This document shows positions 51,805 through 60,268 of a DNA stretch of 64,000 bases, one piece after another. The stretch is from the NCBI GenBank assembly GCA_947628185.1, contig CANQYW010000003.1, forward strand, positions 62,001-126,000, in the 5' to 3' direction. The notes under the pieces were generated by a model. The model was not told the DNA's origin and did not search any database. It saw only the letters and a program-made list of their open reading frames with translations. The DNA comes from an uncultured Oscillospiraceae bacterium. Its GTDB lineage: Bacteria; Bacillota; Clostridia; Oscillospirales; Oscillospiraceae. The stretch's first letter is position 1. Each line of letters starts with the position of its first letter. The position numbers and the translations under genes were made by a program.

Positions 51805-53166
51805 TTATGGCTCCTCGCCCTCCTCCGGCGGCGGGGTCTCGCCGCCCTCGCCGGGGTCCTCTGGCTCCTGGGGTCCGGGGTCGGGCTCCGGCTCATCATC
51901 GCCGCCGGGTCCCGGCTCGGGCTCCGGCTCAGGTTCGGGTTCCGGTTCCGGCTCCGGGGTGTCTGGGGGCTCCACCGGCGGGGCGCCGGTCTCACCGCCG
52001 GGATCGGGCTCCGGCTCCGGGGCGCCGTACTCCGGGCCGTAGAGGGACTCACCGTCTGCCGCGGGGTAGACGGACCCCTCCCACCAGTAGTTGAAGAACT
52101 GCATCTGGGCGTCATTTAGGAATCTTATCTCCCCCTCCCGCACCTCGGTGCAGTCCAGGTGGTAGACGGTGCCGTCCTCGAAGGTTATGAGGTTCCAGGC
52201 GTGGTCGTAGTTGTTGTGGCGGCCGCGTATGACCTGGCAATCGATATTCAGCTCGTCGCAGAGGACCTTCATGGCCATGGCGAACCCCTCCCCCACGGCG
52301 CTGCCCTGCACCAGGGCCCCAAAGGCGTTCATGGCGCTGTAGCGGCGGCTGAGACTGTCCGAGACCGCGAGGTCCGCGTCGAAGCGCACGTTCTCCGCAA
52401 GGTACCTCCCCAGTTCCCCGGCCCGCTCCATCACCGTCTCCCCGGTGAGGTTCTCCAAGATGAACTCCACCTTCACGCCTATGCTGTTCATGCGGGAGTT
52501 TATGGTGCTCTGGGCGTAGGGGAAGGAGAACTTTATGTCCGCTATGCAGTCCCCGCTCCACTCGGGGTAACTCGCGACGGTGACGGTGGGGAAGTAGAGT
52601 ATCTCCGCCGGGTTCTCGTAGTATATCTCCTCTATCATGCTCTCGAGGCGCTCGTTGTCCATGGAGAGGCCCCGCAGGTGCAGCGTGAGGCCGGGGGCCC
52701 GGGACTTCATGGCGTTCTCGATGAGATAGCGCACCCGGTCCTCCCGGTCGCAGAGGCGTATCTCATCTATCTCCTCCTTGGGGTGGCGGTAGATGATGGA
52801 TATGTTGGCCTCGTAGTAGGAGACTATCCTATTTATGCTGTGGTTGATGTAGTAGACGGCGTAGGCCCCCAGGGGCGTCTCGTTGGCCGCCGCCACGCAG
52901 GCGTTGGAGAGCTCCGTCTCCATGTCCCCCTCGTAGCCCATGAAACGGACCACACCCCGCTCCACGCCGTTCTCCACGAAGGTGTTCACCGCCGCCTCCA
53001 GCTCGTCGTAATTCTTCACCTCGATGGTCATCTCGCCGGAGTCGGAACTCTCGGGCGACACCACCCGGTGGCGGGACGAGGTGGCGTACTCCCCGTCTAT
53101 GAGGTCGGAGCATCCGGAGATGAGGCACACCGCCGCGAGCATCGCCGCCAGCGCCGCCTTACGCAT
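51805..53166 (-). CDS. Transglutaminase-fold lipoprotein, catalytic Cys absent
   Basis: A 453-aa predicted lipoprotein (lipobox LISGC). The middle is of unknown fold; residues about 285-355 show the transglutaminase core: ALVQGSAVGEGFAMAMKVLC, then DHAWN (His) and VYHLDCTE (Asp). The position that normally holds the nucleophilic Cys (VCEGYA) reads VGEGFA, so the enzyme is probably inactive and may bind cell-wall peptides instead. The C-terminal 90 residues are a Pro-Glu-Gly tail. GTG 53175 touches the GGAGG; ATG 53166 at 9 bases is preferred. It overlaps the parC-like stop. Confidence 0.82.
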   Translation of the reverse strand: MRKAALAAMLAAVCLISGCSDLIDGEYATSSRHRVVSPESSDSGEMTIEVKNYDELEAAVNTFVENGVERGVVRFMGYEGDMETELSNACVAAANETPLGAYAVYYINHSINRIVSYYEANISIIYRHPKEEIDEIRLCDREDRVRYLIENAMKSRAPGLTLHLRGLSMDNERLESMIEEIYYENPAEILYFPTVTVASYPEWSGDCIADIKFSFPYAQSTINSRMNSIGVKVEFILENLTGETVMERAGELGRYLAENVRFDADLAVSDSLSRRYSAMNAFGALVQGSAVGEGFAMAMKVLCDELNIDCQVIRGRHNNYDHAWNLITFEDGTVYHLDCTEVREGEIRFLNDAQMQFFNYWWEGSVYPAADGESLYGPEYGAPEPEPDPGGETGAPPVEPPDTPEPEPEPEPEPEPEPGPGGDDEPEPDPGPQEPEDPGEGGETPPPEEGEEP

Positions 53167-55420
53167 CCCCGTCACCCTCCAAAAAGCTCATCTGCTGCTC
53201 CTCCCTGTCCTCGTCCCGGAGTAGCGCCCCCGCCGCCGGGATGGAGCGCACCCGGTACCGGGAGACGTTCTTTATCCGCGTCTCCGCCAGGAGGCGGGCG
53301 TCCGTCACTATCCTATTCTTCTTCGGGCTCACCACCCCCACGCCCTGGGTGTTCTTCGTGGTCTTGGGCATCAGGAGGATGGTGGGGAACACCACCGCCC
53401 GGCCGTCCGAGGTGTAGACGGCCACGTCCGTGTCCTCAAGGATTGGCAGTATCGCCACCAGGGGCGAGCGGTCGGAGTAGGCGTTGGCGAGTTTCTTCCT
53501 ATTTGTCTTCGTCTCAAAGCCCGAGAGGGCCACCCGGGCCGCCTTGCCGTTCTCATAGAAATATATTAGGTTCCCCGTGTAGTCCCCGGGGACGCACACG
53601 AATATGGCGCTCTCCCCCTCCTCCATCTTGAGCTGGGTGGGGACGTATGTCCCGAGGGCGGAGGCCTTGGTGTCGCCAAACTCCGAGAGCCGCGTCTTGT
53701 AGCACTGGAAACGGTCCGTGAACACCAATAGCTCTGAGTTATTCGTGGCCTCGAACTTCGTGAGGAGGCCGTCGCCCTCCTTAAATTTCTGCTCGCCGCT
53801 CATCCGCAGCGACTGGGGCGTTATCTTCTTGAGGTACCCTCCCCTTGAGAAGAAGACCGTCACGGGGTAGTCCTCCCCCTCCGGCTCCTCCTCCACCTCC
53901 ACTATCTCGTGCTCGTAGACGATGTCCGTCTTCCTGGGGGCGCCGTACTTCTTTATGACGTTCTCAAGTTCCCTCTTTATAATGGTCTTTATCCGGCGGG
54001 GACTTTTGAGCGTGTCCTCAAGGTCCGCTATCTCCTTCTCCAGCCGCTCTATGTCCTGGAGCCTTTTTAGGATGTACTCCTTATTTATGTTCCGCAGTTT
54101 AATTTCCGCCACGAACTCCGCCTGGATCTCGTCTATGCCGAAACCGATCATGAGGTTCGGCACCACCTCGGCCTCCTCCTGGGTGCCCCGGATTATCTTT
54201 ATGGCCTTGTCGATGTCGAGAAGTATCTTCCCGAGACCTCTTAGCAGGTGCAGGCGGTCGCGTTTCTTCTGGAGGTCGCAGTAGACCCGCCGCCGCACGG
54301 CCTCCATCCGCCAGGCGGTCCACTCGGCCAATATCTCCCTTATGCCCATGACCTTCGGCGTCCCGGCGATGAGGATATTGAAGTTGCATGCGAAGGAGTC
54401 CATGAGGGGCGTGGAGCGGAATAGTTTCGCCATCAGCTTATCCGGGTCCGTGCCGCGCTTGAGGTCGATAGCGAGCTTGAGGCCCGTGAGGTCCGTCTCG
54501 TCCCGCATGTCGGATATCTCCCGGAGTTTCCCGGTCTTCACGAGCTCCGCCACCTTGTCCATCACGGCCTCCGCCGTGGTGGTGTATGGTATCTCATAGA
54601 CCTCGATTAAGTTCTCGCTCTTATCAAAACGCCACTTGGCCCGGAGTTTCACGCTCCCCCGGCCCGTCTCATATACCTCCCGGATGCCCTCCGCGTCGTA
54701 GAGGAGCTCGCCGCCGGTGGAGAAGTCCGGCGCCCGGAGGGTGGAGTAGATGTCGCACTCCGGGTTCGCGAGGTACTCTATCTCCGTCCGGCAGACCTCC
54801 TCTAAGTTAAACGAGCAGATATTTGAGGCCATTCCCACGGCGATGCCGGTGTTGGCGGAGACAAGCACATTGGGGAAGGTGGTGGGCAGGAGCTGGGGCT
54901 CCTTCATGGTGGAGTCGTAGTTATCAACGAAGTCCACCGTGTCGCTGTCAATGTCCCGAAAGAGCTCCGCGCATATGGGGGAGAGTTTCGCCTCGGTGTA
55001 ACGGGAGGCGGCGTAGGACATGTCCCTTGAGTACACCTTTCCGAAGTTGCCCTTGGAGTCCACGAAGGGCGTCAGCAGCGCCTCGTAGCCCTTTGAGAGC
55101 CGCACCATCGTCTCATATATGGCCGCGTCCCCGTGGGGGTTGAGGCGCATTGTCTGCCCCACGATATTCGCGGACTTCGTCCTCCCGCCGGTGAGGAGCC
55201 CCATCTTGTACATTGTGTAGAGGAGTTTCCTGTGGGCGGGCTTAAAGCCGTCGATCTCCGGTATCGCCCGGGAGACTATGACCGACATGGCGTATGGCAT
55301 AAAGTTTATCTCCAGCGTGTCGGTTATCTTCTGGTCCAGGACCTGGGCGTGGAGCCCCACCACGTTGGGGTTCGGGTTCGCCCTCTTGGGGGAGTCCTCC
55401 CCCTTCTTCCTCCTTGGCAT
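53159..55420 (-). CDS. parC: Type IIA topoisomerase subunit A (ParC-like)
   Basis: DNA cleavage subunit of a topoisomerase IV-type enzyme. About 753 aa: YAMSVIVSRAIPEIDGFKPA, HRKLLYTMYKMGL, HGDAAIYETMVRL, and the catalytic Tyr in SYAASRYTEAKLS, then a coiled-coil gate and a C-terminal beta-pinwheel-like part (FFSRGGYLKKITPQSLR). The C-terminus is shorter than GyrA. ATG 55420 follows GGAGGG. The GHKL partner parE is in the same operon at 57 kb, separated by sdaAB and sdaAA. A second gyrase pair presumably exists elsewhere. Confidence 0.9.
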   Translation of the reverse strand: MPRRKKGEDSPKRANPNPNVVGLHAQVLDQKITDTLEINFMPYAMSVIVSRAIPEIDGFKPAHRKLLYTMYKMGLLTGGRTKSANIVGQTMRLNPHGDAAIYETMVRLSKGYEALLTPFVDSKGNFGKVYSRDMSYAASRYTEAKLSPICAELFRDIDSDTVDFVDNYDSTMKEPQLLPTTFPNVLVSANTGIAVGMASNICSFNLEEVCRTEIEYLANPECDIYSTLRAPDFSTGGELLYDAEGIREVYETGRGSVKLRAKWRFDKSENLIEVYEIPYTTTAEAVMDKVAELVKTGKLREISDMRDETDLTGLKLAIDLKRGTDPDKLMAKLFRSTPLMDSFACNFNILIAGTPKVMGIREILAEWTAWRMEAVRRRVYCDLQKKRDRLHLLRGLGKILLDIDKAIKIIRGTQEEAEVVPNLMIGFGIDEIQAEFVAEIKLRNINKEYILKRLQDIERLEKEIADLEDTLKSPRRIKTIIKRELENVIKKYGAPRKTDIVYEHEIVEVEEEPEGEDYPVTVFFSRGGYLKKITPQSLRMSGEQKFKEGDGLLTKFEATNNSELLVFTDRFQCYKTRLSEFGDTKASALGTYVPTQLKMEEGESAIFVCVPGDYTGNLIYFYENGKAARVALSGFETKTNRKKLANAYSDRSPLVAILPILEDTDVAVYTSDGRAVVFPTILLMPKTTKNTQGVGVVSPKKNRIVTDARLLAETRIKNVSRYRVRSIPAAGALLRDEDREEQQMSFLEGDGDA

Positions 55421-55452
55421 ATATTCCCTCCGTCTGCCGCGCCGGCGGCTCG

Positions 55453-56319
55453 TCAAATAACGTGCTTATACTTCTCCCCCGTGGGCGTGGCAGCGAGACC
55501 CCCCTCGCCGGTCTCCCGGAGGGACGCCGGCAGGGCCGCGCCCACCTCCGCCATGGCGTCGATGACCTCGTCCACGGGTATGCGGCTGGTGATGCCCGCC
55601 AGGGCCATCTCACCCGCCGAGAGGGCGTTCACCGCCCCGATGACGTTCCGCTTTATGCAGGGCGTCTCCACAAGCCCGCCCACCGGGTCGCAGACGAGCC
55701 CTAAGAGGGACTTTAGCGCCATAGCGGAGGCGTTGGCCATCTCCTCCATGGTCCCGCCCAATAGATGCACCAGCGCCGCCGCGGCCATAGCGGAGGCGGA
55801 ACCGATCTCCGCCTGACAGCCGCACTCCGCGCCGGATATGCTGGCCCGGTTCGCTATTACCTCCCCGATGCCGGCGGCCACATATAGCGCCTCCACCATC
55901 CTCTGCTCACCGGCGCCCACGGCCTCCCCCACGGGGATGAGCACCGCCGGCAGGACGCCGCAGGCCCCCGCCGTGGGGGCGGCCACGATCCTCTTCATGC
56001 AGGCGTTGCACTCCCCCATGGAGAGGGCCGCCGCCACTATCTTCCCGAATAGCTCCCCGGCCACGCACCCGCCAGACGCCACGAACTGGGCCATCCGGCC
56101 CCCATCGCCCCCGGCAAGGCCGCTGGCGGAGCGGTCGCCGCCGTTGTACCCCGCGAGGGCCGACCTCATAACGGCGAGCATCCGGCCCATCTTCTCAAGG
56201 GACTCCGGCTCCGTCATGTCCTCCTCCGCCATATCCGCCTCCATGACGGCCCGCCAGAGGGGGACGCCCCGGTCCCTCGCGTACTTCAAAAGTCCGTCTA
56301 CGGACGAAAAAACCTCCAT
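55453..56319 (-). CDS. sdaAA: L-serine dehydratase, alpha subunit
   Basis: Iron-sulfur enzyme that deaminates L-serine to pyruvate. The 288-aa subunit has AAPTAGACGVLPAVL, ISGAECGCQAEIGSASAMAA and GLVCDPVGGLVETPCIKRN with the cluster Cys residues. ATG 56319 is preceded by GGAGGT. It lies 2 bp after sdaAB; the two subunits form the active enzyme. Confidence 0.95.
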   Translation of the reverse strand: MEVFSSVDGLLKYARDRGVPLWRAVMEADMAEEDMTEPESLEKMGRMLAVMRSALAGYNGGDRSASGLAGGDGGRMAQFVASGGCVAGELFGKIVAAALSMGECNACMKRIVAAPTAGACGVLPAVLIPVGEAVGAGEQRMVEALYVAAGIGEVIANRASISGAECGCQAEIGSASAMAAAALVHLLGGTMEEMANASAMALKSLLGLVCDPVGGLVETPCIKRNVIGAVNALSAGEMALAGITSRIPVDEVIDAMAEVGAALPASLRETGEGGLAATPTGEKYKHVI

Positions 56320-56321
56320 GC

Positions 56322-56990
56322 TCACACCTCCCCCTCGGGATTCAGCCTCGTGACCTTGTATATGCCGTCTATCTGCCGGAGCTCCGCCGACACCCCGTGG
56401 GGTATGTGCTGGTCGCACTCTATGACCATGAGGGAGTGGCCGCCCCGGCTGTCCCGCTCCATCCGGAGGGTGGATATATTGAGGCCGTACCAGGCCACCA
56501 CCGCCGACACGCGGCTCACGTACCCCGGCTTATCCATGTTCTTAACTAAGAGCGTGGGCACGCTGCCGGAGAAACTTGTGCGGAGCCCATCGAGCTCAAA
56601 CACGCGGATCATCCCGCCCCCCGGCGAGGAGGCCCCCACCTCCACCCGGCCGCCGTCGGCGCCCCAGGCCGTCACGAGGGCGCTGTTGGGGTGTACGTCC
56701 TTTAGGTGCACAGCGCCCATCTCAAACTCCAACCCGCGCTCTTCCGCCAGCTTAAAGCTCTCCGGTATCCGCTGGTCGTCGGGCTTTAGCCCCAGGAGCC
56801 CCGCCACTATCGCCCGGGGCGTGCCGTGGCCCTCCCCGGTGAGTGCGAAGGAGCCGGAGAGGAATATTTTCGCCCTCACGGGCTCCGAGCCCAGGAGACG
56901 CCGGGTTATCCTGCCTATGCGCACCGCCCCCGCCGTGTGGGAGCTGGAGGGGCCCACCATGATGGGCCCCAGAATATCAAAAATGGCCAT
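56322..56990 (-). CDS. sdaAB: L-serine dehydratase, beta subunit
   Basis: The 222-aa beta subunit starts MAIFDILGPIMVGPSSSHTA, contains HGTPRAIVAGLLGLKPDDQR, and ends with an ACT domain (KPGYVSRVSAVVAWYGLNIS), which may sense serine. ATG 56990 has GGAG eight bases upstream; the longer frame overlaps parE and is not used. It lies 16 bp after parE. Confidence 0.95.
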   Translation of the reverse strand: MAIFDILGPIMVGPSSSHTAGAVRIGRITRRLLGSEPVRAKIFLSGSFALTGEGHGTPRAIVAGLLGLKPDDQRIPESFKLAEERGLEFEMGAVHLKDVHPNSALVTAWGADGGRVEVGASSPGGGMIRVFELDGLRTSFSGSVPTLLVKNMDKPGYVSRVSAVVAWYGLNISTLRMERDSRGGHSLMVIECDQHIPHGVSAELRQIDGIYKVTRLNPEGEV

Positions 56991-57006
56991 GCTATTCTCC
57001 AAAACT

Positions 57007-58995
57007 TTATGATATGTCCGCGAGGTCCAGGTACTTGTGTCCGTCCTGGGCGATGTGCTCCTTGCGGCCCTGGATGTTGTTGCCCAGCAACAGTTCAAAG
57101 ACCTCGTCGGTGAGGGCGGGGTCCGTGGGCATCACCTTTATGAGACGGCGGGTCTCCGGGTTCATGGTGGTGAGCCACATCATGTCGGGGTCGTTCTCGC
57201 CCAGTCCCTTGGAGCGGTTGACGGTGTACTTCTTCCCCGCAAGACCCGCCAGGATGTCCGCCTTCTCCCGCTCGGAGTAGGCGAAGTACGTCTTGTCCCC
57301 GCAGTTTATCTCGTATAGCGGCGACTCCGCTATGAATACCCGGCCGTTCTCAATGAGCGCCGGCATTAGCCGGTAGATCATGGTCAAAATGAGTGTCCGG
57401 ATCTGGTAGCCGTCGAAGTCCGCGTCGGTGCAGATTATGACCTTGCTCCACCGGAGCTCCGCCAGGTCGAAGGAACTGAGGTCGCTCTTTATCTTCGAGG
57501 GCACCGCCACGCCGCACCCCAGGACTTTAACGAGATCCGTTATGACGTCGCTCTTAAATATCCTGACGAAATCCGCCTTGAGGCAGTTTAGTATCTTCCC
57601 CCGGACGGGCATTATCCCCTGGAACTCCGCGTCCCGGGAGAGCTTGCAGGCGCCCACGGCCGAGTCGCCCTCCACGATATATAGCTCCCGGCGGGTGACA
57701 TCTTTGGTGCGGCAGTCCACGAACTTCTGCACGCGGTTGGCGATGTCGATGCTGCCGGAGAGTTTCTTCTTCATGTTGAGCCGCGCCTTCTCCGCCTGTT
57801 CGCGGCTGCGCTTATTTACGAGCACCTGCTCCGTTATCCTGTCCGCCTCCGCCTTGTGCTCTATGAAGTAGACCTCCAGCTGGGAGCGGAAGAACTCCGT
57901 CATGGCCGTCTGAATGAACTTATTCGTGATGGCCTTCTTCGTCTGGTTCTCGTAGCTCGTCATGGTGGAGAAACAGTTGGTCACGAGGATGAGGCAGTCG
58001 GCTATGTCCTGGAAACTCACCTTCGACTCGTTCTTCTGGTACTTGTTCCCCTGCCGGAGGTATGCGTCCACGGCGGAGACGAAGGCGCTCCGGGCCGCCT
58101 TGTCCGGCGCGCCGCCGTGCTCAAGCCAGCTGGAGTTGTGGTAGTACTCTATTAAATTCACGGTGTTGGAGAAACAGAAGGCGGCGGAGAGTTTCACCTT
58201 GTACTCCGGCTTGTCCTCCCGGTCCCTGCCCCGGCGCTCCCCCTCGATGAAGTAGGGGGCGGTGAGGGGGTTATCCCCCGCTATCTCGGTGACGTAGTCG
58301 AGGATGCCGTGCTCGTAGAGGTACTCCTTCTCCTCGAACTTCGCCCCCTGCTGCCGCCGGTAGACGAACTTCACCCCCGGGTTCACCACGGACTGTTTCT
58401 TGAGGACGTCCTCAAAATACTCCGTGGGGATGTTCGTGTCGGTGAAGACCTCCCTGTCGGGCCGCCACTTCATGAGGGATCCCGTGCGCCGCCCGCTGTA
58501 GGGCTCGCTCTTGAGGCCGCCGATGTTCTCGCCCCGCTCGAAGTGGAGGGAGAACTTCTTCCCGTCCCGCCAGACTGTCACGTCCATGTACTCCGAGGAG
58601 TACTGGGTGGCGCAGGTACCCAGGCCATTGAGCCCCAGGGAGTACTCATAGTCCCCCCCGGCGTCATTTTTATATTTGCCCCCGGCGTAGAGCTCGCAGA
58701 ACACCAGCTCCCAGTTGTAGCGTTTCTCCACGCTGTTCCAGTCCACGGGGCACCCCCGGCCGAAGTCCTCCACCTCGATGGAGCCGTCGGCGTAGCTCGT
58801 GAGGATTATAACGGAGCCGTGGCCCTCCCGGGCCTCGTCTATGGAGTTTGATAGTATCTCGAATACGGAGTGCTCGCACCCCTCCAGCCCGTCCGAGCCG
58901 AAGATGACCCCCGGCCTCTTCCGTACCCTGTCCGCGCCCTTGAGAGCGCTGATGCTCTCGTTGCCGTATTCCGCCGTCTTAGTCGCTTTTTTCAT
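57007..58995 (-). CDS. parE: Type IIA topoisomerase subunit B (ParE-like)
   Basis: ATPase subunit of the topoisomerase IV-type enzyme. The 662-aa protein has the GHKL site (EILSNSIDEAREG; IEVEDFGRGCPVDW; LNGLGTCATQY), the transducer domain, and the TOPRIM motifs LYIVEGDSAVGACK and ICTDADFDGYQIRTL. The C-terminus (GRKEHIAQDGHKYLDLADIS) is typical. ATG 58995 has AGGTGG upstream. First gene of the operon parE-sdaAB-sdaAA-parC-lipoprotein. Confidence 0.92.
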   Translation of the reverse strand: MKKATKTAEYGNESISALKGADRVRKRPGVIFGSDGLEGCEHSVFEILSNSIDEAREGHGSVIILTSYADGSIEVEDFGRGCPVDWNSVEKRYNWELVFCELYAGGKYKNDAGGDYEYSLGLNGLGTCATQYSSEYMDVTVWRDGKKFSLHFERGENIGGLKSEPYSGRRTGSLMKWRPDREVFTDTNIPTEYFEDVLKKQSVVNPGVKFVYRRQQGAKFEEKEYLYEHGILDYVTEIAGDNPLTAPYFIEGERRGRDREDKPEYKVKLSAAFCFSNTVNLIEYYHNSSWLEHGGAPDKAARSAFVSAVDAYLRQGNKYQKNESKVSFQDIADCLILVTNCFSTMTSYENQTKKAITNKFIQTAMTEFFRSQLEVYFIEHKAEADRITEQVLVNKRSREQAEKARLNMKKKLSGSIDIANRVQKFVDCRTKDVTRRELYIVEGDSAVGACKLSRDAEFQGIMPVRGKILNCLKADFVRIFKSDVITDLVKVLGCGVAVPSKIKSDLSSFDLAELRWSKVIICTDADFDGYQIRTLILTMIYRLMPALIENGRVFIAESPLYEINCGDKTYFAYSEREKADILAGLAGKKYTVNRSKGLGENDPDMMWLTTMNPETRRLIKVMPTDPALTDEVFELLLGNNIQGRKEHIAQDGHKYLDLADIS

Positions 58996-59032
58996 GGATA
59001 TCCACCTATATGTGCCCAATAATCAAATATAT

Positions 59033-59061
59033 AGTATAACGCAAAACCCTTGTTTTAGCAA
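59033..59061 (-). promoter_or_regulatory. Promoter of the parE operon
   Basis: On the minus strand TTGCTA (59056-59061), 17 bases, TATACT (59033-59038). A TGTCGAA heptamer (59075-59081), a perfect 0A-box match, lies just upstream of the -35; such a heptamer is expected several times by chance in 64 kb. Confidence 0.65.
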
Positions 59062-59090
59062 TACCCCAAAAAACTGTCGAAATAGGTATC

Positions 59091-59124
59091 AAAAACCGCC
59101 CCAGGGGCTTATCCCCGGGGCGGT
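59091..59124 (-). terminator. Terminator of the XRE regulator gene
   Basis: On the minus strand ACCGCCCC pairs with GGGGCGGT, with an inner GGG/CCC, followed by TTTTTG. It separates the XRE gene from the parE promoter. Confidence 0.88.
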
Positions 59125-59143
59125 CGTCTCTCTCGGTCTCTCG

Positions 59144-59452
59144 TTACCGTCCTCTGCGCCAGAGGAGGTACTCCTCAAAACTCCGTATCTCTTTGAGCTC
59201 CTCCTTCGTGAAATTCTCCAGCCGGCTGCGCTGGACATACGCCGGGTCCACGTTGGAGAGCCCCAGCAGATAGTCGGAGGAGACGTTGTAGAGCTTACAT
59301 ATCTTTACCAGCGTCTCGTGGTCGGGGGAACTTCTGCCCTGTTCCCATGCCTGGACCGTCTGCACGGATACATTCAGCTTTTGCGCGAGTTTGATCTGTG
59401 TGTCGCCGTGGTCCTTGCGGACCTCCGCGATCATCTCTCCAAGCACCGCCAT
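59144..59452 (-). CDS. XRE family regulator next to a restriction-modification system
   Basis: A 102-aa protein with an N-terminal helix-turn-helix (TQIKLAQKLNVSVQTVQAWEQGRSSP, read in parts) and a C-terminal helix. It diverges from the methylase operon at 59591, in the position of a controller protein. The starts ATG 59452 and GTG 59446 both follow GAGG; GTG 59446 has the better 8-base spacing. The operator array in between suggests that it regulates both promoters. Ends at its own terminator. Confidence 0.88.
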   Translation of the reverse strand: MAVLGEMIAEVRKDHGDTQIKLAQKLNVSVQTVQAWEQGRSSPDHETLVKICKLYNVSSDYLLGLSNVDPAYVQRSRLENFTKEELKEIRSFEEYLLWRRGR

Positions 59453-59494
59453 CACCTCACAACCAGTATAGTCATTTTTAGGAGTCCAAAATAT

Positions 59495-59548
59495 AACTAC
59501 TAATAATATTGATATTTTTGCCGTTAAGTGTTATTATTCTTAGTAGTT
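59495..59548. promoter_or_regulatory. Operator dyad between XRE gene and methylase operon
   Basis: AACTACTAA (59495-59503) and TTAGTAGTT (59540-59548) are perfect inverted copies 36 bases apart. Further TACT/AGTA half-sites occur at 59464-59474 and in TACTCTAAAGTA (59550-59561). They flank and overlap the plus-strand promoter. Confidence 0.6.
59509..59537 (+). promoter_or_regulatory. Promoter of the methylase/GIY-YIG-helicase operon
   Basis: TTGATA (59509-59514), 17 bases, TATTAT (59532-59537). It sits between the two arms of the dyad. Confidence 0.75.
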
Positions 59549-59590
59549 TTACTCTAAAGTATCAAGATTCCTATTAGGCGGGGCGGGAGA

Positions 59591-60268
59591 ATGGCGGAGC
59601 GGCAGATAAAGTCAAAACAGCGGGTGGCGGACCACGGCGAGGTCTTCACGAACCCCCGGGAGGTCAACGCCATGCTGGACCTGGTGAAACAGGAGACGGA
59701 GCGTATGGACTCCCGGTTTTTGGAACCGGCCTGCGGCGAGGGGGCGTTCCTGACGGCTGTGCTGGAGCGGAAGTTAGTGGCGGCCAAGCGGGCCTCCACC
59801 CCGCCCAGGCGCAAGAGCGCGGCGCCGGACGAGTACGAGGTGAACTCCGTCCGGTCGGTGATGAGCATATACGGCGTGGATATCCTGGCGGACAACGTGG
59901 AGATTTGCCGGGGGAACCTCTTTGACATCTGGGACAGGGATTACCGGGCGAACATGCGTGGCGATGCCCGGGAGTCCTGCCGGGACCTTGTGCGGTACAT
60001 ATTGAAAAAGAACATCCTCTGCGGGGACGCCCTCACCATGCGCGAGGCGGACGGGGCGCCCATCATCTTCGCGGAGTGGAGTTTCGTGGGGAAGTACACC
60101 GTGAAACGCCGGGACTTCCGCTTGGACGAGCTCCTCTCCGGCCACGAGGAGCAGATGAGCATGGACATGCTGGAGTGGGAGTACGACCCGGAGAGCCGGG
60201 CTTTCATCCCGAAACCCGTGCGGGAGTACCCCATAACGGACTACAGAGAGGTAGCGCGGTATGAGTAA
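59591..60268 (+). CDS. Small DNA methylase-fold protein with SAM motif, no NPPY
   Basis: A 225-aa protein related to N6-adenine methylases. GEVFTNPREVNAMLD (motif X type) and the canonical SAM loop FLEPACGEGAFL at residues 43-54 are present, followed by YGVDILADNVEICRGNL (acidic motif II) and NILCGDALTM. The position where NPPY would stand reads IIFAEWSFVG, so it lacks the catalytic motif. It probably forms a complex with the following methylase. The stop overlaps the next start by 8 bases. Confidence 0.8.
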   Translation: MAERQIKSKQRVADHGEVFTNPREVNAMLDLVKQETERMDSRFLEPACGEGAFLTAVLERKLVAAKRASTPPRRKSAAPDEYEVNSVRSVMSIYGVDILADNVEICRGNLFDIWDRDYRANMRGDARESCRDLVRYILKKNILCGDALTMREADGAPIIFAEWSFVGKYTVKRRDFRLDELLSGHEEQMSMDMLEWEYDPESRAFIPKPVREYPITDYREVARYE

